Shown piece after piece: positions 37,193 through 47,358 of a stretch of DNA of 64,000 nucleotides; position 1 is the stretch's first letter; each line of letters begins with the position of its first letter. Origin of the DNA: CAWATZ01 sp963784995 (GTDB taxonomy: Bacteria > Planctomycetota > Planctomycetia > Gemmatales > Gemmataceae); NCBI GenBank assembly GCA_963784995.1, contig CAWATZ010000003.1, positions 868,001-932,000 of the forward strand, in the 5' to 3' direction. The notes under the pieces were generated by a model. The model had not been told where the DNA came from. It ran no database searches and saw only the letters and a program-made list of their open reading frames with translations. The position numbers were made by a program, and so were the translations under genes.

Positions 37193-38206
37193 ATGTCCGA
37201 CAGAGGCAAGCGGAAGAGATCCAAGCGCTCTCGCAATCACGGGCCCGGCACGGTCGAACGCTGCCGGGCGCAACGGCAGACGCTGCGCTCCGTGATCAAC
37301 TCCTACGGTAACGTCGATACGCGCAACGGGCTGCCAGACGACCTGGTCCATCTCGATGACGCGGCCATCTGCAAGGTCGTGGATGAGTTGGACGTCCCCC
37401 ATGCCGAGGCGCTCATCGGTTTCGACAACAGCCGGGGAAAGTACCGGCCTCTTCTCAGCGGCATCGTTGTCGCCAAACTGGACAAGGAGGCTGTCGAGGC
37501 GGCAGTTGCCCGGCTCACGTCGGCGACCGCGAACCGACGTCGGTTGGCCACACTGGCGTCACTGGACGTCTCCCGCGGTGTTCCTGCCGGTCTCTGTCAC
37601 GTCCGCGGCCAGCGTCTCCAGAACCTCGCGCGAAAACTCAAGATCCCTTTCGCCGTGGCGATTGTCTATTGGCACGTCGGCTATCTCGGGAAGGAAAAAC
37701 CCGTGACGGACGGTGTCGTCGTGTCAATCGCCGACGCGGCGAAACTGCAGCAGGAAATCCAAGCTCGCAACGCCCGAAGCGCGAAGCGATCGAAGAGCGT
37801 CTTGCGACGCGACGAGCGAATCGAATCGGCTTTTGCCGCCAAGATCCGCGAGCGATTCCCTTCGATGCCCGCCGGTGAAGAGTTCACCATCGCTGCCCAC
37901 GCTACTGAGCGAGGCAGCGGCCGCGTCGGGCGAAGCACAACCGCCAACGACCCGGTGGGCCTGGCCGTTGCGGCCCACGTCCGCTGGGTGCATACGGAAT
38001 ATGCCGAGGTTCTTTCGGAGTACGAGGATCTTTATCACGAGGATAGGGACTACCGGAACCTGGCCCGCGAGTTTGGCGACACCCCCGCCATCGAAGCGAA
38101 GAGGGACACGCGGGCAAGGGTCCACAAGATCATGCAGGAATGGGCCAAACCCGCCAGCCAGCCGTCAACGAGCACGCCCGGCCGCCCCCTCGCTCAAGTG
38201 GAATGA
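37193..38206 (+). CDS. DUF2293 domain protein
   Basis: 337 residues, basic N-terminus (MSDRGKRKRSKRSRNHGPGT). The C-terminal 110 residues fit DUF2293: AFAAKIRERFPSMPAGEEFTI, then VAAHVRWVHTEYAEVLSEYE and ARVHKIMQEWAKP. DUF2293 binds no known ligand; the wording resembles small helical nucleic-acid-related domains. The middle repeats a VPHAEALIGFDNSRGKYRPL-like segment. Function unknown. It follows the RHH gene closely, suggesting an operon. Confidence 0.8.
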   Translation: MSDRGKRKRSKRSRNHGPGTVERCRAQRQTLRSVINSYGNVDTRNGLPDDLVHLDDAAICKVVDELDVPHAEALIGFDNSRGKYRPLLSGIVVAKLDKEAVEAAVARLTSATANRRRLATLASLDVSRGVPAGLCHVRGQRLQNLARKLKIPFAVAIVYWHVGYLGKEKPVTDGVVVSIADAAKLQQEIQARNARSAKRSKSVLRRDERIESAFAAKIRERFPSMPAGEEFTIAAHATERGSGRVGRSTTANDPVGLAVAAHVRWVHTEYAEVLSEYEDLYHEDRDYRNLAREFGDTPAIEAKRDTRARVHKIMQEWAKPASQPSTSTPGRPLAQVE

Positions 38207-38316
38207 CGGTTCCTTCGCAGCGCGTCCCCGCTTGAGGACTGGCATTGTCTTTGTCCATGAGTGTAAAATAGGGCGGCCTGACAAGCACATCCTCATCCCT
38301 GGCGGAGGTCAACGCC

Positions 38317-41300
38317 ATGTCCGGCAGCACGGAGCGAGATTCCCATGATCTGTTCCTCTCGCACGCCTCGGCCGATAAGCCCTGGGTGCGGACGCTCGCC
38401 GAGGCCCTCGCCGGCCACGGCCTGGGCATTTTCCTGGACGAGCAGGAACTTCGGCCGGCGGACAACTGGGTCCTCACCCTCGACCGCGGCGTGCAGAACA
38501 GCCGCTTCCTGGTCCTGGTCTTCAGCCAGCATGCAGCCGGCCGGCCGTGGGTCGAGCACGAGTGGACCTCCTTCCTCGCCAAGCACGGGCCGGTCGGCCG
38601 GTTGATCGTCGTCCGCCTCGACGACACCCCGTTGCCGGCCTTCCTGGCAGCCCTCCAGGCGATCCGTGAGCGCGACGCCGCCCGCGCTGCCGAGATCATC
38701 GCCGGGCGCGTCGGCAGGCTCGACAGCCTGCCTGCCGGCGACGTTCGCCGGCAATACATCGGCCAGGACCTGGTCTTCGTGCTCCGGCCCGACGGGGACA
38801 GCGTTCAGGTCACCGACCCGGCCGGGCACACGCGCACCGTGGCTGCCCCGTGGCGGACCAGTTCCGCCTGGACCGCGGCCCGGCTCGGCTTCGACGACCT
38901 TGCCCGGCGCTGGCTCACGGAGGACGGCGACCGGCGGATGCTGGTGCGCGACGCGAGGACCCTGGGCCAGGCCCTGTTCGACGTGCTCTTCGGCGAGCCC
39001 GGCCTGCCGCTGCTGGCCGAAGCGCTGACGCCCGGCCGGCCCCGGCCCCTGCTGGTGGTCCGCAGCGACGACGATGCGCTCTTGGCGCTGCCCTGGGAAT
39101 TGCTCCACTACGCCGGGACTCTGCCGGGCCGGGCGGTCCCTCTTTCGTCTTTCCTGGTCGGCGACGGCTACCTGGACGTGGCCCGCACGACGCTGGACGA
39201 GGTGGCCGAAGGCGCCCTGCTGCGCCCGCCGCAGGGGACGTTCACGCTCGTCGTCAACGTGTCCGCACCCCAGACGATCACCCCGCTGTCCTACGAAAAG
39301 GAAAGTTACCGCATCACCCTTGCGCTGACTGAACACTGCCGGCCGGTGCCGACGGAGCTTGGTACGCTCGACGACCTGGTGCAAACCGTTGCCGCTGTCA
39401 AACCGACGGGGATTCACTTTTCCGGCCACGGCTACCGCGGCGGCCTGGCGTTCGAGGGCGAGGAGGGCGAGGAGCGCCGGATCCCGACGGCAGAGCTGAT
39501 AACCCGACTCCGAGCCGGCTCGGATGGACGACCACCGCCGTTCTTCTACCTGGCGAACTGTCACGGTAATGAGCCGGGGCAGGACGGGGCGGAGAGTTCT
39601 GCCGCGCAGCTGCACCGGGCCGGCGTCGTACAGGTGGTCGGCTACTTCGGGCCGATCCACGATCACCTGTCCACCCGCGCCGAGGCGGCCCTGTACGCCG
39701 CCATTGCCGAGGGCCAGACGACGAATTATGCCGTGCGGCAGGCGCGGCAAGCGCTGGCCGCGCCCCTCGTCGAGGCGGACGCGGCCTTGCACCTCCGCGA
39801 TGAGGAGGGACTGACCCTGCCGTCGTACCTCGCGGACGCCGGGCTGCTGCCGCGGACCAGGCCCGAGCCGTCGGCGGCCGCGGATCAGGCCGGCCACGGC
39901 ATGCCCTTCGCCTGGGCGCAGCTGGTCCTGTATCATCGCGGTCCTGATTATCCCTTGAGTGCGCCCGTGGCGGCAGCGCGGCGCCGGGCGGACGAGGAGG
40001 AGCCTCTGGTGCGGACCCACATCGGACTCCCGCTGTTGCTGCTCGACGAGCCTGCGGACACTCCACGCCGTCTGCTGACGGGGTTCATTGGCCGCCGCCG
40101 CGAGCTGCACGCGATCCGCTGCAAGAAGCGCCGCGAAGGGTCCCGGGCCTTCGTCTTCCAGGGCCTGGGCGGCCTGGGCAAGACCACGCTGGCCTTCCAC
40201 ATGCTGTCCCTGCTGGGCGAGCCCGAAGACGTCTGTACGCTGTGGTGCCACCTGGCCGAGAAGCAGCCCGACCGGCTAGAGGCCCTGCTCCAGCAACTCC
40301 TCGACTACTGCCGAAAGCGCGTCGAGGGCTGGGATGCGGTGGTGGCCCAGGTGGATCGCGAGGTCGGCGCGGACGCAGCCCGCCGCTTCCTCGCCTACGT
40401 TGATCGCCTGCTCCAGGAGGTGCCGCGGCTGGTGTTGTACCTGGACAACCTGGAATCGCTCATGGCCGGCCCGCCGGAGGACGAGAGCCAACCGCCGCGC
40501 GCCGAAGCGTTTGCGGAATGGCAGCCGCCACAGGCAGGAGGGCTTTGGCGCGCCTTACGCCGGTTGCGCGCACGACAACCGTAAGCTGTATCTGGTGGCC
40601 AGTTGCCGATATTGTCATGCCGACTTCGCCGCCGACCGCATGCCGGTCGAGCGGCTGACCGACGACGCCCTGTACCGCATGATGGAGTGGTTCCCCGGCT
40701 TGCGCCGCTTGGCTGCGTTGAGCCGCGCCGTGCTCGTGGCGCGCCTGAACGGCCATCCCCGGCAAGTGGAGTACGCCAACGACCTGATCGAGAGCCGCCT
40801 GGCGCAGTGGACCTTTCCTCGGGAGCGCACTAGGGAGTACGTGCAGCGGGAATGGGCCGAATTGGTGGAACCCGTCTTGCCCAGGGCGCAGGGCAAGCTG
40901 TGGGACAACCTGCTGCTGGGGGCGATCTGGCAGCGGGTGCTGAACGACCGCGGGCGGCGGATGCTCTATCGCATGACCCTGCTCCGCCGGCCTTGGGCCC
41001 GGGACTTGACCGGGCTCCTGGGGGAAGCGGAGGAACCGGACTCGACGGCCGAGGCGACACAGCAGCGCCTGGAGCGGACCTCGCTGCTGGAGGTGCGCGG
41101 GCCGGAGCGCGATCTATTCACCCTGCACCCGGCAACGACCCAGTACATTGCTGGCTACTTTCCTCCGAACGAGTCCCTTCGTCTGGCCACCCACCGTCGC
41201 CTCGGCGCGTACCTGGAAGCGAAGGCGACTACGTCGTCCGACATCGAAGAAATCAACCTCGAAGCCGGCTATCACCTTTTTCAGGCAGGCGAGTATGACC

Positions 41301-43399
41301 GAGCCTGTGAACTCCTGCATCCTGCCTCGAATTGGTTGCAAGAGCGCGGTCGGGTTCGTGAAGGCCTGGCAATCCTCGAACCGTTCCTGGAGGGTGCGGT
41401 GTACAAGAGCATGAAGCGCGAACTGGTGGGAGCACTGCATCGTACGGTCGGCAGCGCCTACCTCCGCTTGGACCAAGCTGAGAAGGCCATCGGGTACTAC
41501 GAACAGGCGCTGGCCATTTGGCGTGAAATCAAGGACCGCCGCGGCGAGGGGGGAGCCCTGGGTAACCTCGGTGCGGCTTACGCAACCCTGGGCGAGGCCG
41601 AGAAGGCCATCAACTTCTACGAGCAGCACTTCCAGATCGCCCATGAAATCAAGGACCGTCATGGTGAGGGGCTAGCCCTGGGCAACCTGGGTGCCGCCTA
41701 CAACTACTTGGGGCAACTGGAGAGGGCCATCGGCTACCACGAACAGGCGCTGGCCATTTCGCGTGAAGTCAAGGACCGCCGCGGCGAGGGGCGAGCCTTG
41801 GGCAATCTGGGTGCCGCCTACTTCCGCCTGGGCCTGGCCGAGAAGGCCATCGGCTACGTCGAGCGGCACATCCAGATCGCCCATGAAATCAAGGACCGCC
41901 ATAGTGAGGGGCTAGCCCTGGGCAACCTGGGTGCCGCCTACAACTACCTGGGGCAAGTGGAGAGGGCCATCGGCTACCACCAACAGGCGCTGGCCATTTC
42001 GCGTGAAATCAAGGACCGCCGCGGTGAGGGGCAAGCCTTGGGCAACCTGGGTACTGCCTACGCCCGCCTGGGCCAGACCGAGAAGGCCACCGGCTACTAC
42101 GAGCAGAAGCTCCAGATCGGCCATGAAATCAAGGACCGCCCCAGCGAAGGCGACGCCCTAAACAAGCTGGGCTGCGTTTACGCCCACCTGGGCCAAGTCG
42201 AGAAGGCCATCGGCTACTTCGAGCAGGCGCTGGTCATCGCCCGCGAGTTTAAGGACCCCTTCGGCGAGGTCGGCGCTCTAGGAAATCTGGGCAAGGCCTA
42301 CGCCGCCCTGGCCCACCCTGAGAAGGCCATCGGCTACTACGAACAACACCTCCAGATCGCACGCGAGATCAAGGACCGCGGCGGCGAAAGCGATGCCTTG
42401 AACGGACTGGGAAACGCCTGCTATAGCCTGGGCCAAATCGAGAAGGCCATCGGCTACTACGAGCAACACCTCCAGATCGCACGCGAGATCAAGGACCGCA
42501 GCGGCCAGTGGCGCGCACTCTGTAACCTCGGTAACGCCTGGTACGCTCTGGGACAGATCGAGAAGGCCATCGGCCACTACGAGCAACACCTCCAGATTGC
42601 ACGCGAGATCAAGGACCCCAGCGGCGAAAGCAATGCCTTGAGCGGACTGGGAAACGCTTGCTACAGCCTGGGCCAAATCGAGAAGGCCATCGGCATCTAC
42701 GAGCAGGCTCTGGTCCTCTTCCGTGAGATCAAGGATCGCAAGGCCGAATGCGGCGTCCTCAACACCCTGGGTACTGCCTACGCCCGCCTGGGCCAGACCG
42801 AAAAGGCCATCGGCTACTTCGAGCGGCACCTCCAGATCGCTCGCGAGATCAAGGACCGCGACGGCGAGGGTACCGTCCTGGGCAACCTGGGCGATGCCTA
42901 CTACGACCTGGGCCAGGCCAAGAAGGCCATCGGCTACTACGAGCAGGCGCTGGTCATCGCCCGCGATATCAAGGACCGCCGCGGCGAAGGCATCGCCCAG
43001 GGCAGCCTGGGCCACTCCTACGCCCGCCTGGACCAGACCGAGAAGGCCATCCCCTTCTACGAGCAGGCGCTGGTCATCGCCCGCGAGATCAAGGACCGCC
43101 GCAGCGAGGACGCCGCCCTGTGTCACTTGGGCCTGTCCTACGCCCGCCTGGGCCAGACCGAGAAGGCCATCGGCTACTACGAGCGGCACCTCCAGATCGC
43201 CCGCGAGATCAAGGACCGCCGCGGCGAGGGCAACGCCCTGAGTAATCTGGGCAACGGCTACGCCCGCTTGGGCCAGGCTGAGAAGGCGATTGGGCTTCTT
43301 GAGCAGGCATTGCAGATCGGCAAGGAAATCAAGGACCCCATTATCGTGCGAGAGGCATCGGCGACACTGACCCGTCTGGGCCGGCCACCCGGGCCGTGA
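38317..43399 (+). CDS. TIR-CHAT-NB-ARC-TPR STAND protein (frame break)
   Basis: A protein of about 1,690 residues once one extra base near 40569 is removed. There the frame goes from RALRRL to AHDNRKLYLVASCRY. Residues 9-130 are a TIR domain (HDLFLSHASADKPWVRTLAE, WVEHEW with Glu80/82 as candidate NADase Glu). Residues about 240-510 are a CHAT caspase-like protease: LALPWELLHY, His371 in HFSGHGYRGG and Cys415 in FFYLANCHGN, both present. NB-ARC follows with GFIGRRRELHAI, Walker A GLGGLGKTT (616-624) and Walker B LVLYLDNLESL. Sixteen TPR units of 40 residues end it. Such STAND proteins sense a trigger with the repeats, then release effectors; two different effectors in one chain is unusual. 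Bacterial relatives act in anti-phage cell death. Confidence 0.9.
41440..43380 (+). repeat. Sixteen tandem 120-bp units encoding TPRs
   Basis: Each unit encodes a 40-residue TPR of the form GNLGxAYxxLGQxEKAIGYYEQ followed by LxIAREIKDRxGE. Units differ by a few bases to about a third of positions. It is coding sequence, not a CRISPR array, but the near-identical units could gain or lose copies. Confidence 0.93.
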
Positions 43400-43502
43400 G
43401 ACGGCTGCTCGCGCTGCCATCGCGGCAACAGCCGCTTCCCTTGCCCTGTCGCCCCGAATAGAATACCTGGGCTTCGTGCCCCGACCTCGGTGAGTCCTCG
43501 CC

Positions 43503-43913
43503 ATGCAACCGAACGCGCCTGCCCCGCTGCCCATCGTCCGCCACCTCATCGCCTGTGAGGACATCCAGAGGGGCAGCCCGGAGCGGTTCACGCTGGTGAA
43601 TGTCATCACCCGCATTCGCTCCCTCGACCCCGTGCCGTTCCCGCTGCTTTACCGCGAAATCTGCTATATCGCCATTTGCACCGCCTGCCGGGGCCCAGCT
43701 CGCGTTCAACTCCGCATCGTCGAAGAGGAGTCCGGCGTACCCATTTACACCGGCCCTGTCTTCCCTGCGGCTCTCCCGAACGATCCTCTGCGAGTCGCTG
43801 GCCTCACCTTCCGCATTCGGAATCTGACTTTCCCGCGGGCCGGCTGGTATCAGGCACAGTTGTGGTACAATGACGTTTTATGGGCCGAAGAACCTCTCCG
43901 CCTGTCGGAGTGA
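43503..43913 (+). CDS. DUF6941-like beta-sandwich protein
   Basis: 136 residues. The pattern (VRHLIACEDIQRGSPERFTL, VNVITRIRSLDPVPFPLLYR, PFPRAGWYQAQLWYNDVLW-like end) resembles a family of small beta-rich proteins widespread in planctomycetes that I associate with DUF6941. No signal peptide, no catalytic motif. It begins 104 bases after the STAND gene and 4 bases before the TPR gene, so it is probably in the same operon. A related protein is encoded at 54957-55364 behind the kinase-FGE gene. Confidence 0.7.
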   Translation: MQPNAPAPLPIVRHLIACEDIQRGSPERFTLVNVITRIRSLDPVPFPLLYREICYIAICTACRGPARVQLRIVEEESGVPIYTGPVFPAALPNDPLRVAGLTFRIRNLTFPRAGWYQAQLWYNDVLWAEEPLRLSE

Positions 43914-43917
43914 AGTC

Positions 43918-44631
43918 ATGAAACAGCCATCCGTAAGCACCGACTGTCACCTGCTCCCCGAAATGGTCGATGATGCCATGGGGCATCTCGCCAGCCAGGG
44001 GGGGGACGTGCGTGCCGCCGTGACCGAAGCCCGGCGCGTGGCGGCGCTGTTGCGCGGCTCGGATTCGACCCGGGAGCAGGCAACGCCACAGGAGTCGGCG
44101 TGGCCGGTTGAACCCGGCAGCCTGAGCGAGGCCGTTTACTGGTATCGCCAGGCCGCCGGGCTCGGTGACGCTCCTGGACCCGCAGAGGTGGCCGCCTCGC
44201 TGAGCAACCTGGGTTACGCCTGGCGCGAGCAACAGCGCTGGGCCGAGGCCGAAACCGCCTTTCGCGAATGCTTGCAACTCCGCCAGCAGCACGGCGACCG
44301 CGCCGGCGTGGGGCAGACATTCTTCGATCTCGGCTCGCTCCACCAGGCTCAGGAGCGCTGGACGGACGCCGAACCGGCCCTGGCGCAGGCCCTGGCGATT
44401 GCCCGCGAGGTTGGCGACCGCCGGGGTGAGGCCAATGCCCTGGGCAACCTGGGTGTCGTCTACGCCGCCATGGGCCATGCCGAAAACGCAATCCGCCACC
44501 TCCAGGAGGCCGTGGCAGTCGCCAACGAAATTGGCGACGAGGCCTTGGCGAAGCGAATGCGGGAGCGCCTGACCCGCATTCGCCCTCACCAGCTTCAGGA
44601 AGGAGAACGCGATGGCAAGGGCACGTCATAG
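43918..44631 (+). CDS. TPR protein in the STAND operon
   Basis: 237 residues from ATG 43918 (GGAG 8 bases upstream), 4 bases after the preceding stop. About four TPRs are visible (AASLSNLGYAWREQQRWAEA, QTFFDLGSLHQAQERWTDAE, NALGNLGVVYAAMGHAENAI). These are related to, but not copies of, the STAND repeats. No catalytic domain. It may act as an adaptor or regulator of the STAND protein. The stop overlaps the next start by 20 bases. Confidence 0.78.
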   Translation: MKQPSVSTDCHLLPEMVDDAMGHLASQGGDVRAAVTEARRVAALLRGSDSTREQATPQESAWPVEPGSLSEAVYWYRQAAGLGDAPGPAEVAASLSNLGYAWREQQRWAEAETAFRECLQLRQQHGDRAGVGQTFFDLGSLHQAQERWTDAEPALAQALAIAREVGDRRGEANALGNLGVVYAAMGHAENAIRHLQEAVAVANEIGDEALAKRMRERLTRIRPHQLQEGERDGKGTS

Positions 44632-44872
44632 CCAACAAGACGGGAGATGGGACGAAAGACTGGGTTGCTGGCTCCAGCGCTTGGTCTACGATGCTCGCAC
44701 CCGAACCGGCAGGCTCGACTTTCCACCCGCCAACTGCTGTGACATGACCGGGGCTATCAACCTGTTCACCGCCATTGACCCAGACGTTCGCGTGATCGAG
44801 ACCTTCGCTGGTGGTGTGCCGGATAAGGTCTACCGCAGGGAAGACGGGGAATGGGCTGCGCTTACGAGATAA
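44612..44872 (+). CDS. Small protein of unknown function
   Basis: 86 residues, ATG 44612 with AAGGAG nearby, overlapping the TPR gene end by 20 bases. Composition looks coding (LGCWLQRLVYDARTRTGRLD, DPDVRVIETFAGGVPDKVYR). No domain recognised. Likely the last small gene of the STAND operon. Confidence 0.55.
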   Translation: MARARHSQQDGRWDERLGCWLQRLVYDARTRTGRLDFPPANCCDMTGAINLFTAIDPDVRVIETFAGGVPDKVYRREDGEWAALTR

Positions 44873-44960
44873 GTGGACTGTTGGTCCGATAGTCCGAGCA
44901 TTGATCGCGACCGAACCTCGGCTGCCCCAGCCTACTTTACCCCGGAGGGTCAGGAAGCCC

Positions 44961-46892
44961 ATGAACTGGCATGAAGGTCTCGCAGGCCCAGCTCTGAACA
45001 TCGCACAGGCCGACCACTCCCCCCTGCGGGTAGTCGCCGGGCCGGGGACCGGGAAGACGTTCGCTCTGATGCGCCGCATCGCGCGGCTGCTGCATACGGG
45101 GAACGACCCGGAATCCGTGTTTCTATGCTCCTTCACGCGAACCGCTGCCGCCGACCTCCAGAAGGCCATCAAGGAACTGATGGTCGAGGGCGCGGACAAG
45201 GTCAGGACGGGCACGCTGCACTCCTACTGCTTCGAGGTGCTGGCCAAAACCGCGGTGTTCAGGGTCACGGGGCGGGTGCCCCGGCCGCTGCTCGACCTGG
45301 AAGTGCGCTTCCTGATCGAGGACGTGAAGGGGGATCCCTTCGGCGCAGTGAAGGACTGCCGGAAGCGCCTCAAGGCGTTCAACTCGGCCTGGGCCAGACT
45401 GCAGCACGAGGAGCCTGGGTGGTGCAACGACCCGACGGACCGGGCGTTCAGCGTCGCTATCCTCGGCTGGCTCAAGTTCCATCGCGCGATGCTGATTGGC
45501 GAGGTCGTTCCGGAGTTGCTGAAGTATCTCCGCGCCAATCCGGTCAGCCCGTATCGGGGTGCCTTCGGCCACGTCCTCGTTGATGAGTATCAGGACCTGA
45601 ATAGGGCCGAGCAGGACCTACTGGACTTTCTGGCAGAAAAGGCAAGGTACACGGTGATTGGGGACGATGACCAGTCCATCTACTCGTTCAAACACGCTCA
45701 CCCAGAGGGGATTGTCGATTTTCCGAAGCGGTACGCCGGCACGCGCAACGAGGAGATGAATGAGTGCCGGCGCTGTCCAAGCCGCGTGGTGGAGATGGCA
45801 AACGCCCTGATTGCCCACAACACCGGCCGTTCCGGGCGCGTGCTCAAGCCCCGGCCGGAAAACCCGGCTGGGGAGGTCCACATCATCCAGTGGCTCAGCA
45901 TGGCCGACGAAGCCAAAGGGGTGACGAGGTTCATCAGGAAGAAGATCGAGAACGAAGAGGTCAAGCCTGGTGACGTGCTCGTGCTCGCGCCGCGGCGCTA
46001 CTTCGGCTACATGATCCGCGACGAACTGAACGACAAGGGCGTCCCGGCGCACAGCTTCTTCACTGAGGAGATCTTCGATGGTGACGTGACGAAGAAGGAC
46101 GAGTGCAAGGCAGCGGAAGCCTATGCCCTGCTCTGCCAGCTGGCTGACCCCGAGGATCGGCCCTCGCTGCGGGTGTGGATTGGGCTGGGCAACTCCGAAT
46201 TGAGGAGACCGGCTTGGCAGGCCCTTCGCACGCACTGCGAGGGCTGCACCCAGTCGCCGCGGGAGGCACTGGAACTTGCGGAAAAGGGTGATCTGGAATT
46301 GGGGTTGCATAAAGTCACCCTGAGCAAATTGGTGGATCGGTACAAGCTACTCAAGGAACGGCTAGCGGTCGTGCAAGCTCTGCGCGGGCCTGCGCTGTTC
46401 GAGGCGCTCTTCCCGGCGACCGAGCCGTGGTCTGAGTCGCTGCGTTCATTGCCGGGCAAGATAGCCGATGATTGGACCGCGAAACAGGTGTTCGAGGTCG
46501 TCCTAGGCTTCATCTCTCAGCCCGAACTGCCCACCGACGCTGATTACGTCCGTGTCATGAGCCTACACAAGTCCAAGGGCCTAACTGCCAAATGCGTGAT
46601 CGTGACGGGATGCATCGAGGGCGCGATGCCGCGCGTGGACGACTCCTTGTCGGATGCCGACCAGCGGCGGTCGATTGAAGAGCAGCGCAGGTTAATGTAT
46701 GTGGCGGTGACGCGGACAAAAAACATCCTGATGCTATCGAGTCAGTTGACCTTGCCGAAAAACCTGGCGTATGCAATGGGCATCACCATCACGAGCGCAA
46801 AGGGAACGGACGCGATCGTGATGGCATCGAGATTCCTGAACGAACTTGGCTCGACCGCGCCGAAGCCGAGGATCGGCACCCAACTCAATTGA
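44961..46892 (+). CDS. UvrD/Rep-like superfamily 1 DNA helicase
   Basis: 643 residues from ATG 44961. Motifs of UvrD-type helicases run in order: Walker A VVAGPGTGKTFALMRRI, Ia FLCSFTRTAAADL, II HVLVDEYQDLNRAEQ, III VIGDDDQSIYSFKHA, IV-V region, VMSLHKSKGLTAKCVIV and VI RRLMYVAVTRTKNI. It unwinds DNA 3'-5' as a family property. Length and lack of a nuclease domain resemble the GajB subunit of Gabija, but no OLD-type GajA gene is next to it. It could belong to the defence-like neighbourhood or be a stand-alone repair enzyme. Confidence 0.9.
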   Translation: MNWHEGLAGPALNIAQADHSPLRVVAGPGTGKTFALMRRIARLLHTGNDPESVFLCSFTRTAAADLQKAIKELMVEGADKVRTGTLHSYCFEVLAKTAVFRVTGRVPRPLLDLEVRFLIEDVKGDPFGAVKDCRKRLKAFNSAWARLQHEEPGWCNDPTDRAFSVAILGWLKFHRAMLIGEVVPELLKYLRANPVSPYRGAFGHVLVDEYQDLNRAEQDLLDFLAEKARYTVIGDDDQSIYSFKHAHPEGIVDFPKRYAGTRNEEMNECRRCPSRVVEMANALIAHNTGRSGRVLKPRPENPAGEVHIIQWLSMADEAKGVTRFIRKKIENEEVKPGDVLVLAPRRYFGYMIRDELNDKGVPAHSFFTEEIFDGDVTKKDECKAAEAYALLCQLADPEDRPSLRVWIGLGNSELRRPAWQALRTHCEGCTQSPREALELAEKGDLELGLHKVTLSKLVDRYKLLKERLAVVQALRGPALFEALFPATEPWSESLRSLPGKIADDWTAKQVFEVVLGFISQPELPTDADYVRVMSLHKSKGLTAKCVIVTGCIEGAMPRVDDSLSDADQRRSIEEQRRLMYVAVTRTKNILMLSSQLTLPKNLAYAMGITITSAKGTDAIVMASRFLNELGSTAPKPRIGTQLN

Positions 46893-46934
46893 GGGGAGCG
46901 CCGATAAAGCGAGCGGATTTCTTCGCCGCCCTGA

Positions 46935-47005
46935 CAAGAAAAGGTGGCAGGAGTCAATATTACGATTAGTTGAATCGTAATATTGACTCCTGCCACCTTT
47001 TCTTG
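46935..47005. repeat. 71-bp perfect palindrome (33-bp stem)
   Basis: CAAGAAAAGGTGGCAGGAGT begins a 33-base arm (46935-46967), loop AGTTG, and an exact complementary arm (46973-47005). It starts 43 bases after the helicase stop. The A/T-rich outer ends would act as a terminator on either strand. Confidence 0.9.
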
Positions 47006-47108
47006 AAAAAAGTACCCGGAACCGTTTCACGCAATCTTCACAACGGTTTCCAGGATAGGTCCCAGGCAAGAACGGCCCTCCTCACCCGCTGGTGCTGTCT
47101 GGGCGTTC

Positions 47109-47200
47109 GGTCCCCCCGTTCCCAGGATGGGCCCCGGGCAACGCTGTCCTGGGCAGGTCAAGGCACACCGGGCCGGCCCATTCTGGGAACAGAGGGAACC
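47109..47200. repeat. 92-bp imperfect palindrome
   Basis: GGTCCCCCCGTTCCCAGGAT on the left pairs with ATTCTGGGAAC-AGAGGGAACC on the right, with a G/C-rich centre. It lies in the 466-bp gap between the helicase and the EEP remnant. I see no gene in that gap. Confidence 0.75.
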
Positions 47201-47358
47201 TAACCCTCAGCCCGCCAGCACCAGCAGGTTCGTCGGCCCGAAGCGGCAGATCCACACGAGCCTCACACCCTCCCATCCTCTTTCGGCCGCCCCCTTGACA
47301 CCCCTGGCGCGGAGCATGATGGGGCGGATCGGGAGTGGACCGCTCTGGTGAGGCGAAG

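Noticed and set aside
38293..40251. 652-codon antisense frame over the STAND gene
   Set aside because: Shadow of the TIR-CHAT coding frame, with no motifs or ribosome site.
41440..43380. Regular 120-bp spacing, CRISPR-like at first sight
   Set aside because: The frame is open throughout and each unit encodes a TPR; there are no unique spacers and no cas genes.
42278..43615. 445-codon antisense frame with a regular repeat
   Set aside because: The repeat only reflects the TPR units on the other strand.
44961..46892. Helicase gene as GajB of a Gabija system
   Set aside because: No OLD-family GajA gene lies beside it, and UvrD-like proteins are too common to call from one gene.
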